A DNA stretch of 64,000 nucleotides from Vitis vinifera (taxonomy: Eukaryota > Streptophyta > Magnoliopsida > Vitales > Vitaceae). The stretch is taken from NCBI RefSeq assembly GCF_030704535.1, contig NC_081818.1:24095001-24159000 (forward strand). Direction: 5' to 3'. The position numbers and the translations under genes are program-made. Every line of letters begins with the position of its first letter. Position 1 is the stretch's first letter. Shown here piece after piece: positions 12,901 through 22,032 of the stretch. The notes under the pieces are model-generated. The model was not told where the DNA came from, ran no database searches, and saw only the letters and a list, made by a program, of their open reading frames with translations.

Positions 12901-15900
12901 GATAGAAAGTCTACTTAAGGGTATGTGTCATTTGTGGGAGGAAATTTGGTGACTTGGAGGAGTAAGAAACAAAATGTGGTCTCATTGTCTAGTGCAAAAG
13001 ATGAATACCATGCACTCCATCATGCAACTACGAAACTTACTTAGCTACGAATTTTCTTAAGTGAGCTTAGGTTTGTTCCCAAGAAGCCTATGGTGCTCTT
13101 TTGTGATAACACAATAGCTACTTAGATTGCAAATAATTGGTACAACACGATCAAACTAAGCATATTGAACTTGACAAGAACTACATCAAGCATAACCTAG
13201 ATTTTGGCATAATAAAGGTCCCTTACATAAAGAGTGCAGATCAGTTGACGGATATTATGACTCATGATGTTATTAGTGGTCCATTCTATGCATCATTATC
13301 CAAGTTGGGCATGTGTGATATCCATGCACCAACTTGAGGGGGAGAGTCAGTTATGGGTTTAGTTGTGTACAATTATACCTGGTTCAGCTATGTATAATTG
13401 TAGGTACAATTGTATATAGCTGTGAGTACAATCAGTTGTGTAGTGGTCAATTAGTTGTGATTTATTTTGTATAGTTGTTGAGTATTTTATATAGTTGCTA
13501 TCCTAAAATAGCCTTGTGTACCCCGTATAAATACCCTTGCATTATATAAGAATATTCATTCAATAATTTATCAAGTTGCGCTAATTAGTATTTGCAAGTT
13601 TCGAAATAAATGCACTCAAGGAGTCAGAGCTCTTTTATGAATGATAAGATTGATATGCAATAGTTGACAAACTCATAAATGAGGTTTATGAGCTTTAAAC
13701 AGGTAATGATTGCACACACTAACCATTAAAAACAAGTTCTCACAAAACTAGTCGCCTTATTGGTTGACTAGGAAACTAGTCGTTAGCATTGGGAACCGAT
13801 TGGTCAATCGGTTGCTCAACCTATGAGCCAATTGCTCAATTGGTTAACCAAGTAATCGACCTGTAGATTAATTGTCAGCCATTGACAGTTTGCTTCAACA
13901 CTGCACTTTGTCAACCAAGGGACAATTGATCAGCCAGTTAACTGCCTCCATTGATGCAATTGTTTGAGTAGTTTTGTGCTTTCATATGATAAAATTTAAG
14001 TCCTGGCTAGTTGTAACACTTTTGCGTAAATATGGAAATCACTTTATCTTTAAAGAAACTTGGAAATATGGTAGGTTTCATCAATTTTGATAATGGAATC
14101 ACTACATCCAATTTTGTAATTTTAAAGGTCATTTTTATGTATAGTTTTATAGTGCATGATATACAATGTGGGCTCAAATCCTATAAGCTAAAATTGGTTG
14201 TTCAACATGATATCATAACTTTGTTTGACAGGAGGTCAAGATTCAAACCTCACCACCACATGTTTCATTTCCCCAATTATTGAGCCCACGTGTAAGCCCA
14301 AAAATGGAGGTTACATGTGAGGGAAGGTAATGGAGAGCATGATTTTCATTATGAGCCCAAATTCTATAACCTTAAGCTTTTAGGAAAATTTGTTGTCTAA
14401 CAAAACAAGTCCTAACTTAATGCACCTTGACCGAACTTTACATTTAAGCGCTGAAAATTAATTTTGGTTGAGGTCCTCCTTGATGAATTGACTTGAAATT
14501 TTGAGCTTCCGAAAAAATAATATCTTTCAATATCTATCCTGATCAAGCAAACTCAAAACACAAGATTAAATTATAATCCCTTGTTTTGTTATTATCAAAA
14601 TTGGTTTATGAAACCTTGGACTAACCATCTATGATTTGTCAAGCTTGATGGTGATATGGAAATTGAATGATCCAGCCGGTCAAATTGTTTATTGACCATT
14701 TCTATTTGACCCAGAATTCCAAAAACAGATTTAGCTCAAGCCTCAGTTCAAACCACAGCACAGTCCCTTTGTGCAGTGGTAATCATCATCCACTCATCTT
14801 GTGAAGCTTTGTATAATGAGCTTAGGTGTTTTTAGAATGGATGAGTGGCAAATCAAGGAAGTACAGCATTAGATACATCTACGAGAAAGCATAGATAGCC
14901 CCAGTGAGGGACAGGAAAGTCAGTTAAGATGGTTTCATAATTTAGATTTTTGATCAATCTCCACTGATGAAGTGTAATATGAAAATTAAATGTTCTATGA
15001 CTAAGGAAAGACCAAAAAAGGGCATGAGTTAAAGTACAAAGAACAAATATGTTAGTGTATGATTTAATAGAAAAGAGGGTATTACATGCAATGGAATTCA
15101 GACCAAGATAGTGCAGCCAAATCTAATAATTCACATAAGGCTTTTTCGAGCATTCAGGTTGATTCAATGAGATTGTTGTCTATTATGAGATGTTGTCAAC
15201 TATTGACAGGTCTGTAGGTCCTTAAGTACTATAATGATCATTGAAGCTGACTATTTAAGCTAATGGTTCAATATGTTTAAACCTCATTTGTATCCCATTT
15301 GCCTCATTGAATTGAACGTCATATTGTTGTTTGTGTTTAGTGAGTTGATGATACTAATTCATGTTACCTTGCTACATAATTTCTTTCCAAAATCAAACTC
15401 ACCTATGTTATTCTTTTCCAGGGGATACTCCATTATGCTTTGCATAATCAATATTGGAGGTTGATAGATCCTCAAGGAAAACCAACAGGAGTAGTGGGAT
15501 GGTGGCCTTCACGCGCTGTCACATTTTTGGAAAACCATGATACTGGGTCAACACAGGTTCTCTCTCTCTCTCTCTCTCTCTCTATCACGCACATGCACAT
15601 ACACACACACACACTCACTTTATCTAGGGTATGTATTGATAAATTAGAATGATTCTTGTAAGAGCTTCTTGCTTGACCAAATTACTATCTTCTGTATGGT
15701 CAAGTACATCCATACAGCGGTTAAGAACTTCATGTGTTACAGTTTTTTCCCTTTATAAAATGATGCGATTGATTTGGGATATGGCTTGTTAGATTGCATT
15801 TGTGCCACTGATTTAGATTGCTTTTGTGCTTTTGCTTCAGGTTAGGCATAATACACTTGTCCCTTTAAACACTGAAAACATCCTTATGAATAAAAATTTT

Positions 15901-18129
15901 TATATTGCGTCTAATTTCCAATAAAGAAACAGTGGGGCCATTATCCAGAGTCATATAAGATACTAAATTCCCAGTCAACTACTCCATTTGACCACTGGTG
16001 CCAAGCTCCTTAGCAGCCAGTTAGCACAGACAAAAGAGGCCACTTCTTTATCATTTTGTAATGAATTTTCTCCAACTACCTTTTTAGGGTTCCAATGGTG
16101 TGTAAGGAGTTATCCACACTTGATGCTCATTGAATAGTTCTCTCACTGTGTATACACATGTGTTATGACTGTCCTTTATTATTGACAGCATACTTGTTCA
16201 AATTGTATCTTTTTACCATATCTTTCTGCATATGCGTATCTGTCTTGTGATACACGAGGAATGCCTGTGGATGATGTGATATTCTAGTAATTATTAAAAC
16301 TCCTGCTTTTGCTTTACATGAGCCTAATTGCCATGTAGAGTATCTTGCACCAGGATTAACACACCCCAGTACTATACTATAACTTTACAAGAAGCTGAAT
16401 CAAGAAATTCAACTTTTTCAAGTTTTGGTTTTGGTTATGGTTAATAGAAACTTCTAGTCTACAAACTCGGCTGAAGGAGCAGTCAATTTAGCTAGAACTG
16501 AAGTAGCAGTCAATTTAGCTAACCATAAAACATGGTCAGGTTGAGCCAGGTTAGCAGTTTATGAATAAAATGCAGATCAAGTAAGTTATATTTTATTATT
16601 TCTATAGTTATATTATTCCAGTTACTGGACTAAATTACTGAGCCAACCTTGTCTGGCTAACTTTCAGTCCATGTCAGTTTATGAGTCTTAAAAACTATCA
16701 TACCTGCTCATTGATCGAGCCATTTGTTCAGATGGATATTCAGTGAGTTATCAGATTACTTACTAATATTAGATTTATTAAGATCAAGATATTGATCAGA
16801 TTATAAGACTAAATAATTAGAGAGGACCCACTGGAGCACCTGACATGTAACTATTTGCAACAAGCCCTATCACAGCTCCAATGTGCCTGCTTGTCTGCTG
16901 GCACCTTATGCATCAAGAATGGAAACAAGCCCACCCAATTTTTCTTAACTCAATAATCAGTACCTGTTTTGCTTACTCATGTCCATGTCAAACTAATGTA
17001 GCAATGAAGCTCGAAGGATGAGACTAACTTGTAACATTTGTGTTTTATTTCAGGGTCATTGGCCATTTCCACGAGATAAGCTTACACAGGGATATGCATA
17101 CATTTTAACCCATCCTGGAACGGTAATTTCTCACTGAAGCTACTAAAATTTTCTTGCAATTTTGTTTTAGGTTCCTACAGAAGTAGGTCCAGAAGATTTT
17201 TCTGTAGGACTCCCACTATTTCAATTTCCCATGTTTGGACAGTGAAATCTCTCTCTCTCTCACTCTTATTGGAAGTTGTTTTTAGTAATAGGTGCCAAAG
17301 CTATATCTTCACTTTGCACATTCATCTCCTATAGTCCACTGCTCTTTAAATGTTGAGAATAAACTGTCACTTAGCTGCTTAGGTGCTTCTATTTAAATGT
17401 TACCCTACTTAGGCAGTTTAACCTAGCAATGGATGAATCCTGAAATTCATGGACTTGAAGCTTTCCTGGTGGATCTGCTGCTACCAATTTCAAGAGCTAT
17501 CAAAATAAGCTACTCAATGATGGAGTAGACCAACCTTTTCTGAGACTTAATCCTATGTGTGCTGGAGAAAACTGCTCTCATTTTCTAAACTTGCTTATTT
17601 TAAATAGCTCCTTTCATTTGTCCCTAGAGATGTGCACCACTGAAAACTAGCTACTTAAATTTTCCATATTCCCCTAGTTTTGTTTCCTTTCCTTTTTCCA
17701 GGATAGACTAGTCTAAGATAACTTCACTCAGGCTTTGGATGCTTGACTCCTAGAACTTGCCAATAGGCAGGCAACACAATTGAGATATAGGAGGATGAAT
17801 GCTTAATATTTTATGAGCCACAGCAAGTTATATTTTCGTGTGTTTTCGTTTTGCAGCCTGTAGTATTTTATGATCATTTCTATGATTTTGGCCTCCGAGA
17901 TGTCATAACTGAGTTAATTGAAGCCCGAAGAAGGGCTGGCATTCATTGCCGGAGTTCTGTGAAGATATACCACGCGAACAACGAAGGTTATGTTGCAAGG
18001 ATCGAGGATGCGCTGGTAATGAAGATTGGACATTTTGATTGGAACCCTTCAAAGGAAAATGACTTGGACGGGAGCTGGCAAAAGTTTGTGGATAAAGGAT
18101 CAGAGTATCAGTTGTGGCTAAGACAATAA
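946..18129 (+). CDS. AMY: Alpha-amylase, 3' part of the gene (four exons: 946-1022, 15422-15556, 17054-17122, 17857-18129)
   Basis: Alpha-amylase (GH13) hydrolyses internal alpha-1,4 bonds of starch. The four exons join in frame into about 183 C-terminal residues. Exon 1 carries [16 protein letters not shown], which lies shortly after the catalytic-Glu strand of the barrel. Exon 2 holds WWPSRAVTF and the conserved region IV motif ENHDTGSTQ, with the catalytic-site His-Asp. Exon 3 has [11 protein letters not shown]. Exon 4 starts [12 protein letters not shown], covers the C-terminal beta-sheet domain and ends in LWLRQ before TAA. All introns are GT-AG. Exon 946 begins with the last two bases of an Asp codon, so at least one upstream exon lies outside the window, as do the catalytic Asp and Glu. 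The fold and family are certain. Secreted, cytosolic or plastidial class is not resolved from this end. The first intron is 14.4 kb and packed with transposons, and whether it still splices efficiently is unknown. Confidence 0.88.
1066..1082. repeat. (CA)n microsatellite
   Basis: A short run of CA dinucleotides lies in the intron, 44 bp after the splice donor of the first visible amylase exon. Confidence 0.7.
1237..1479 (+). mobile_element. TRIM-like non-autonomous LTR element, copy 1
   Basis: A short left terminal piece (1237-1266) ends in CAACA and is followed by TGGTATTAGAGC (1267-1278), a near match to the initiator tRNA-Met primer-binding site. An internal stretch of about 100 bp follows, then a purine run GGAGGG and a right terminal repeat at 1388-1479 that starts TGTTGGAG and ends CTAACA. 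No coding capacity is visible. The same layout and sequence recur at 14151-14402. The right repeat is also an imperfect inverted repeat of itself (ACATGATAT near its start, ATATCATGT near its end). Confidence 0.6.
1700..2203 (-). pseudogene. LINE (non-LTR retrotransposon) relic, 3' end of the ORF2-type region
   Basis: On the minus strand, two broken frames read through features seen near the end of plant L1-type polyproteins: a [13 protein letters not shown] segment, then [20 protein letters not shown], which resembles the region before the zf-RVT domain. Stops and frame changes interrupt it (near 1973). The recognition is by eye only. It sits in the amylase intron. Confidence 0.45.
2204..2883. 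other. AT-rich intron sequence, no feature seen
   Basis: No open frame, terminal repeat or exon-like block was found between the LINE relic and the copia element. Confidence 0.4.
2884..3100 (+). repeat. Copia 5' LTR
   Basis: It is matched by 13347-13573 from TCAGTT(A/G)TGGG through to the shared end TAATTTATCA. It is rich in degenerate GTACAACTGTG-like repeats. The 3' copy has about 20 extra bases, around TTGAGTATTTTATATAG. Confidence 0.8.
3192..3665 (+). pseudogene. Copia gag, N-terminal part (interrupted)
   Basis: The frame opens [16 protein letters not shown] and carries [17 protein letters not shown], the retrotransposon gag (UBN2-type) signature. Stops follow within 60 codons (for example TAG after VGGR at about 3348). 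The frame is then cut by the gypsy LTR at 3666 and resumes at 9491. Confidence 0.65.
3666..4247 (+). repeat. Gypsy 5' LTR
   Basis: 582 bp, TG...CA. A TATA box (TATAAATAG) lies at 3932-3940, so any LTR-driven transcript would run in the same direction as the amylase gene. Confidence 0.92.
4397..5200 (+). pseudogene. Gypsy gag
   Basis: The retrotransposon gag domain is visible as [20 protein letters not shown] and, further on, a WWHNI and a [13 protein letters not shown] segment. The first frame stops at 4931-4933 after IRNQV. Gag-like sequence continues ([16 protein letters not shown]) until a frame change near 5150-5200. Confidence 0.8.
5199..6224 (+). pseudogene. Gypsy CCHC zinc knuckle, protease and start of RT
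   Basis: This 341-codon frame holds the knuckle [14 protein letters not shown] (C-x2-C-x4-H-x4-C) near residue 28. An aspartic protease active site follows in the form [12 protein letters not shown]. The frame ends in the RT lead-in [15 protein letters not shown] before a stop at 6222-6224 that cuts the polyprotein. Confidence 0.85.
6225..7531 (+). pseudogene. Gypsy reverse transcriptase and RNase H
   Basis: RT blocks are clear: [32 protein letters not shown] and the catalytic YFDDILIYS (about 6622-6648). A stop in the first RT block near 6348 and a one-base frameshift near 6707-6724 break it. The RNase H region follows with [20 protein letters not shown] and ends DALSRKTLL. The normal catalytic Asp in the 'DAS' motif reads NAS here. 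Confidence 0.88.
7532..8962 (+). pseudogene. Gypsy integrase with GPF/Y module and C-terminal chromodomain
   Basis: A zinc-binding HHCC remnant (GHG-like LHGGGIGG, then CRACQ) precedes the integrase core, which has [20 protein letters not shown], a VSDHDVKF block and [16 protein letters not shown]. Stops interrupt it (for example 7694-7696, 8165-8167 and near 8440). The last frame (8462-8962) has the GPF motif [21 protein letters not shown] chromodomain, roughly residues 78-125, follows with [19 protein letters not shown]. The chromodomain identifies a chromovirus. Confidence 0.88.
8911..9490 (+). repeat. Gypsy 3' LTR
   Basis: 580 bp, same ends as 3666-4247. It is followed immediately by the CAATG target duplication and the rest of the copia gag. 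Confidence 0.92.
9491..10270 (+). pseudogene. Copia gag (3' part), zinc knuckle and protease
   Basis: The frame continues the split gag ([20 protein letters not shown]). It then has a variant knuckle, [20 protein letters not shown], and a protease end ([12 protein letters not shown]). The protease catalytic D-S-G is spoiled by a frame change in a run of five G at 10014-10018. Confidence 0.75.
10271..11830 (+). pseudogene. Copia integrase region, decayed
   Basis: Broken frames still show the GAG-pre-integrase style [18 protein letters not shown], a DVWGPF core start and the C-terminal [18 protein letters not shown] near 11148-11200. At least six stops or frame changes are visible. A spacer with [11 protein letters not shown], typical before copia RT, lies near 11670. 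Confidence 0.7.
11831..13336 (+). pseudogene. Copia reverse transcriptase and RNase H, decayed
   Basis: RT motifs are [20 protein letters not shown] (11943 on), [19 protein letters not shown] and the catalytic [12 protein letters not shown] (about 12379). RNase H remnants include [10 protein letters not shown] and [12 protein letters not shown], and the end reads [13 protein letters not shown]. Several in-frame stops (for example 12167-12169 and 12670-12672) separate the blocks. Confidence 0.82.
13347..13573 (+). repeat. Copia 3' LTR
   Basis: Matches 2884-3100, with a TATA-like TATAAATA at 13526-13533. Confidence 0.8.
13574..14150. other. Amylase intron; cluster of small palindromic CAATCGGTT-like words
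   Basis: From about 13740 to 13960 the words CCGATTGGTCAATCGG, GCCAATTGCTCAATTGG and similar recur, giving several short imperfect hairpins. No open frame or terminal repeats are visible. It is probably old repeat DNA. Confidence 0.35.
14151..14402 (+). mobile_element. TRIM-like element, copy 2
   Basis: Left repeat 14151-14207 (AGTGCATGATATACAATGTG ... TTCAACA) is followed by a degraded primer-binding site (TGATATCATAAC, 14208-14219). The internal sequence is shared with copy 1 (for example CCCAATTATTGAGCCCACG and AAGCCCAAAAATGGAGG). A right repeat of about 75 bp ends at 14402 in TTGTTGTCTAACA. It has no coding capacity. Confidence 0.6.
14403..15421. other. End of the large amylase intron
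   Basis: Unique-looking AT-rich sequence with no exon or repeat recognised. It ends with the acceptor TTCCAG at 15416-15421. Confidence 0.4.
15559..15612. repeat. (CT)n and (CA)n microsatellites directly after a splice donor
   Basis: A (CT)n run (15559-15583) starts two bases after the exon end, so the donor reads CAG|GTTCTCTC. A (CA)n run follows at about 15599-15612. Confidence 0.75.
15613..17053. other. Amylase intron (remainder)
   Basis: No further feature seen. The acceptor TTTCAG ends at 17053. Confidence 0.5.
17123..17856. other. Amylase last intron
   Basis: 734-bp GT-AG intron with no inserted element. The acceptor TTTTGCAG ends at 17856. Confidence 0.7.
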
Positions 18130-18397
18130 GCTGATCATCCATTACTTCATTCTGTAAAAATAGGCCCTTTCCATTCCTTGTATCAATGCTAACATTATTA
18201 TTGAATCCTCCATGTTCTTGCGAGGACCTGCATTTCTGGCAGCATGTAGTCATGGATGTTAAAGCTAATCAAATTCAGACTTAGTTTCCAAGCTTACAAC
18301 AACTTTCCCAGATGTGTTCCATAGGCTGCTTTGTCTTCACTGAAAATGCCCTCTACTTCCCTCCTGCTTAGCTTTCTGAATCTTTGTTGACTGAGTA

Positions 18398-18403
18398 AAT
18401 AAA
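18398..18403 (+). terminator. Probable polyadenylation signal of the amylase gene
   Basis: AATAAA lies 269 bp after the stop codon, followed by T-rich sequence. The intervening 18130-18397 would be the 3' UTR. Confidence 0.5.
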
Positions 18404-18449
18404 TCATGAGCCATGTTTTTTCCTTTAATTTTTTCTTCCTTGTGTTTTT

Positions 18450-19096
18450 CCTATCACACACTGTCTCTAAACCCCCAGACAGTAGCCAACTTGTTTTTTT
18501 TTTTGCCCATTCTAGTACTACAAATTATGGATTTGGGCCACGTCATGTTAATGATTAGTCAAAGTGAGTTCATTGGCATATTCTAGAACTATCCACGTGC
18601 TACTTTGAAAAGGATAAAATATGTCATACTCTCCACGTCACTATTGCGGCAAAAGAAAATTCAATTACGACTTGTCTTTTTAATTAATATTATTTAGTAG
18701 ACATTAAATTCACTATAGTTATGGCATTATCCTCATCCAGATTAAGATTACCCCTTAATATTTAGGATGGGCATGAACAGAAATGAGAGAAAAAAATGAG
18801 AATGGGGTAAATTATAATATTATATAAAAAAGAAAAAAAATTACAAATTTATTCCCATAATCTAATCATTTATGAAAGCATCTGACAAAAAAATAAAAAA
18901 ATAAAAAAGAAAAAAAGAAAAAAGGGGAAAAGGAAAAGGAAAAGGAAAAGGAAACTTCATGGTAAGGCTTTTGCTGCATGGATGTGGGGGTGGGGTGTGG
19001 CCTCTGCACTAGCTTTTTGACATTGTTTATTCCAAAGATAAGACCTTAAGTCAAGCCTCAAGACTTGTGGTCAATGCTGTCCAGTCAAGGCCTAAT

Positions 19097-19151
<55 letters not shown>

Positions 19152-19765
19152 GGTAATGTTTAGAAAACCTAGGAACTGCTTTCAGGCACTGACATGGAGG
19201 GAGGGGGGGCAGGGAGAATGGCGAATAGGTGATGCCTAAAAGTCTGGGTATTGTGTTGACTTGAATTCAATTCTCCAGCTATGTATGGTATGGACCCAAA
19301 GCCTTTCTAGTTTCTACACCCTCACCTTCACCTTCTTTCTTTCCCATTTTCATTTCCACATTTCAACAAAAGCTAAATCTTTTATTTTCTAAATTTCCAC
19401 ATTCCCAATAATTATTTTACATTTTTTAAATTTCTAACGTAAGAAAATCATTTTTTTCTTATTATTTCTCTAAAAAAAAAAATCAAATATTCCCTTAATC
19501 TTTAAGAGATTAAAATTAGATGTAAAAAATATACATATTTATAAAAAAAAATTGTTTATAAAATGAAGATATGTTAGTGTGGACAGCCTTTCAAAGGCAT
19601 GGAAGGGGAATCCTAATTTACATAGAGGTTGAGGATGGCCCAATGTCCCAAGCTTGAAAGTTAAATTATTAGACCTTTGGAGATGCAGCAGCCTTACATA
19701 ACTACAACTGCTCCTCATTAATTTCATTTTGTACCTCATCTTATGTGCATGTGATAAATGATACA

Positions 19766-19805
<40 letters not shown>

Positions 19806-20480
19806 CATCATAATATCTAAAATCAGTTGAGTCTTATTAATTGTGTTTTTAAAATTAATATGATCAGACACATCTTTGTTTCTAAGAAACAGAAAAATAT
19901 TTTCTTAATTCTAATGTGAAATCATTTATTTCAATCAATCCAAAAATAAAAAAGTTGCATGCAAAAAAGTTGTATTTTAATATTTTGTAATAATCGTACA
20001 ACATTATTTCAAATTTCACTCGAATTTAAATAAGGTTTGATAGTGATTTCATGAAATGTTTTTAATTTTAACATTTAAGATTTTTTATCTTTTAAGTATG
20101 AGAAAAATTAGAAATACTTTCTAAAATTAATTTAAATCTAATATATTCAATAAAATACATGTAAAATTCTTAAATTAAGAGGCTTAAAATTTTAAACATT
20201 TAAAATAGAAAAAAAAAAAAAGAATAGTTGGAAAAAAATGAAGCCAAGAGTATTGGGCCCTCAAGGGCTTGGGTTGGTGAAGTAGGGCTCCCCGCAAGGG
20301 CCTGGCCCAAAGTTTAAGCACAAAGCAAACCTAACCCATCCCCACCACCTCCACTCATCCTTGCTTGATTTTGCTTCCTATGGCGGCGGGAAAAATTAAA
20401 TATTAAAACCCCAAAAAATCAAAATAAAATTAAAAAAAAACATTTCCCAGAAAAGTAAATTAAAAAAAAATCAGAAATAC
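18450..20480. other. Intergenic spacer with microsatellites
   Basis: No gene seen. It contains A-rich and (AAAGG)n tracts (18880-18953), a long (GA)n run (19100-19149) and a (CT)n run (19769-19802). GGCCCA-type site II words flank 20250-20310, which may belong to the next gene's promoter. Confidence 0.5.
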
Positions 20481-20506
20481 ACACAAAAGTGTAAAAAGGG
20501 CACGCC

Positions 20507-21058
20507 CTTCCCCACGCGTGCGCAAAAGCGCGTGGTATCAGCATATCCCAGACCACTTTTGCGCGACGCGCACCCCACTAAAGGAGGGAGTACGTCCTCC
20601 TCACCTCCCCACCGTCGATTCCGCCAAATATCTAAATCCGAGGGTGGAGCTTGTAGGGGTGACATACGCTTGAGAAACAGCAGAGTGATTTCTTTTATCA
20701 GGTTCGGGTTTTAGGAGTGGCTTTCCGAGGCTGAGGCCTGGGTCCGAACCTAGACTGCTGTTGCTTCTAAGTTCGTTGAAAACATTTTCAGTGTTTTTCG
20801 ATCGCTTTATCTTCGGCCTGGTCTGAAAACCATCGTTTCTCTCTCATCACCAAATCTAGAGATAGAAAGTAGAGAGAGAAAGAGAGTGTGTGAAGAGCAT
20901 TTGTTAGTACGGTGTCGTTTTGAGAGCGCCAGCTGAGGGTGATCACCACTGAAACGGCGTCGTTGGGAAGACAAACACACTTCCAACAACCCTAATTGTG
21001 TCTCACTCAGATCACACTTCCAAAACCCTAACCGAGCTCTGAGTCTCTGCTTCTTCTG
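20507..21058 (+). promoter_or_regulatory. CpG-rich promoter and first untranslated exon of the 22033-29026 gene
   Basis: This is a sudden CG-rich island in AT-rich DNA. It contains an imperfect inverted repeat (CGCGTGCGCAAAAG at 20515 and CTTTTGCGCGACGCG at 20556) and CT-rich leader sequence. A telo-box-like AAACCCTAA lies at about 21024-21032. A likely splice donor (CTG|GTAATTTC) follows at about 21058, pairing with an acceptor TTATGCAG at 21841. The promoter role is inferred from position and composition. Confidence 0.5.
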
Positions 21059-21841
21059 GTAATTTCTCTTTCAGCTGTTTCTCTTCGCTGTTGCTTTCTT
21101 CTGCTGTGAGAATCACTGGTTTCAGTGTTAATTGTGTGTTTCTGGTTCTGGTTTTTGGTGGAATTTGCTTGGAATTGGTGTTCTCTGGTGGTTAATTGCT
21201 TGTTTTGGGGAATTGGGGTGTTGGTGTGTGGTTTGTTTGATGCGTGATGGATTTTTAGGGTTTTTGAGTGGGGGGTTTGCTTTGGGTTTTGCTCAACTGC
21301 TGCCATATTTGTCTTAAATTTTGCTTTGGAAGGCGTTATGTTCAATTATAACTATTTTGTTTGAAGTTCTTGAGCTCGCATTAGTGTGAATCTAACTGTT
21401 TTTGGAATATTAGTGTTTCTTTTTTCTGGTTGAGTTTTCTCTCCATTTAATTGTGTATTTATTTCTCAAAAGTGGTGTAAGTTTCCTTAATTTGTTGTAA
21501 ACCTAGAATCGAGTTTCATTTCCCTGTTTGGATGCCGAGGAAAAAGAGTGGAAATATATGATTTCGCTGAACCTTACCTGGTTCCAACATTTCAAGTTTG
21601 GTTTCTTTCCTTATGCTAATGTACGGAGCAATTTGATCAAAGTTAATTTACTTTGTTGAGGTGGAAGCCGGATGGTGCTGCAGTTGTATTATATTTACAG
21701 GCTCTGTTGTAGGAATCAAACCCGTACTATTTTTGTGAAGAAATTCATCGTGGACCTGTCTGAAAGAAGCTGCAACTGCTTGTAGCTCTTATCTGATATC
21801 ATTTTTAGTTCTTGTTTGCTCACTGTAATTTTATTATGCAG
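21059..21841 (+). other. Putative 5' UTR intron
   Basis: T-rich sequence bounded by GTAATT and TATGCAG. It would leave a second untranslated exon 21842-22032 before the ATG. This is inference; no transcript evidence is available here. Confidence 0.4.
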
Positions 21842-22032
21842 GGTTACATTGAGCAGAACAACCACAGAAATCGAAGTGTCATTTAAGCATATAGTTTGCA
21901 GCCAATTTGCGTTCTTAATTGCACAAGTAGAGCTGTATGGATGAGGTGGTTTTGATCCATAATGATCTCCCTTATGGATAGAACTATCTTCTGCCAAAAG
22001 AACTAGCTAAAAATTTTCTGGCTTCATTATCT

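Larger units (their letters stand above)
2884..13573 (+). mobile_element. Ty1/copia retrotransposon, split by a nested gypsy element
   Basis: Two similar LTRs (2884-3100 and 13347-13573) flank a primer-binding site (3104-3116, TGGTATCAAAGTG) and a decayed gag-protease-integrase-RT-RNase H order, which defines copia. A purine tract, TTGAGGGGGAGAG, precedes the 3' LTR. Without the 5.8-kb gypsy insertion and its 5-bp duplication the element is about 4.86 kb, normal for copia. Many stops and frameshifts mean it cannot encode a working polyprotein. I could not identify a clean target-site duplication. Confidence 0.85.

Noticed and set aside
20532..20714. Small open frames on both strands in the CpG-rich region
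   Set aside because: They fall in the putative promoter/leader of the large gene and owe their openness to GC-rich composition.
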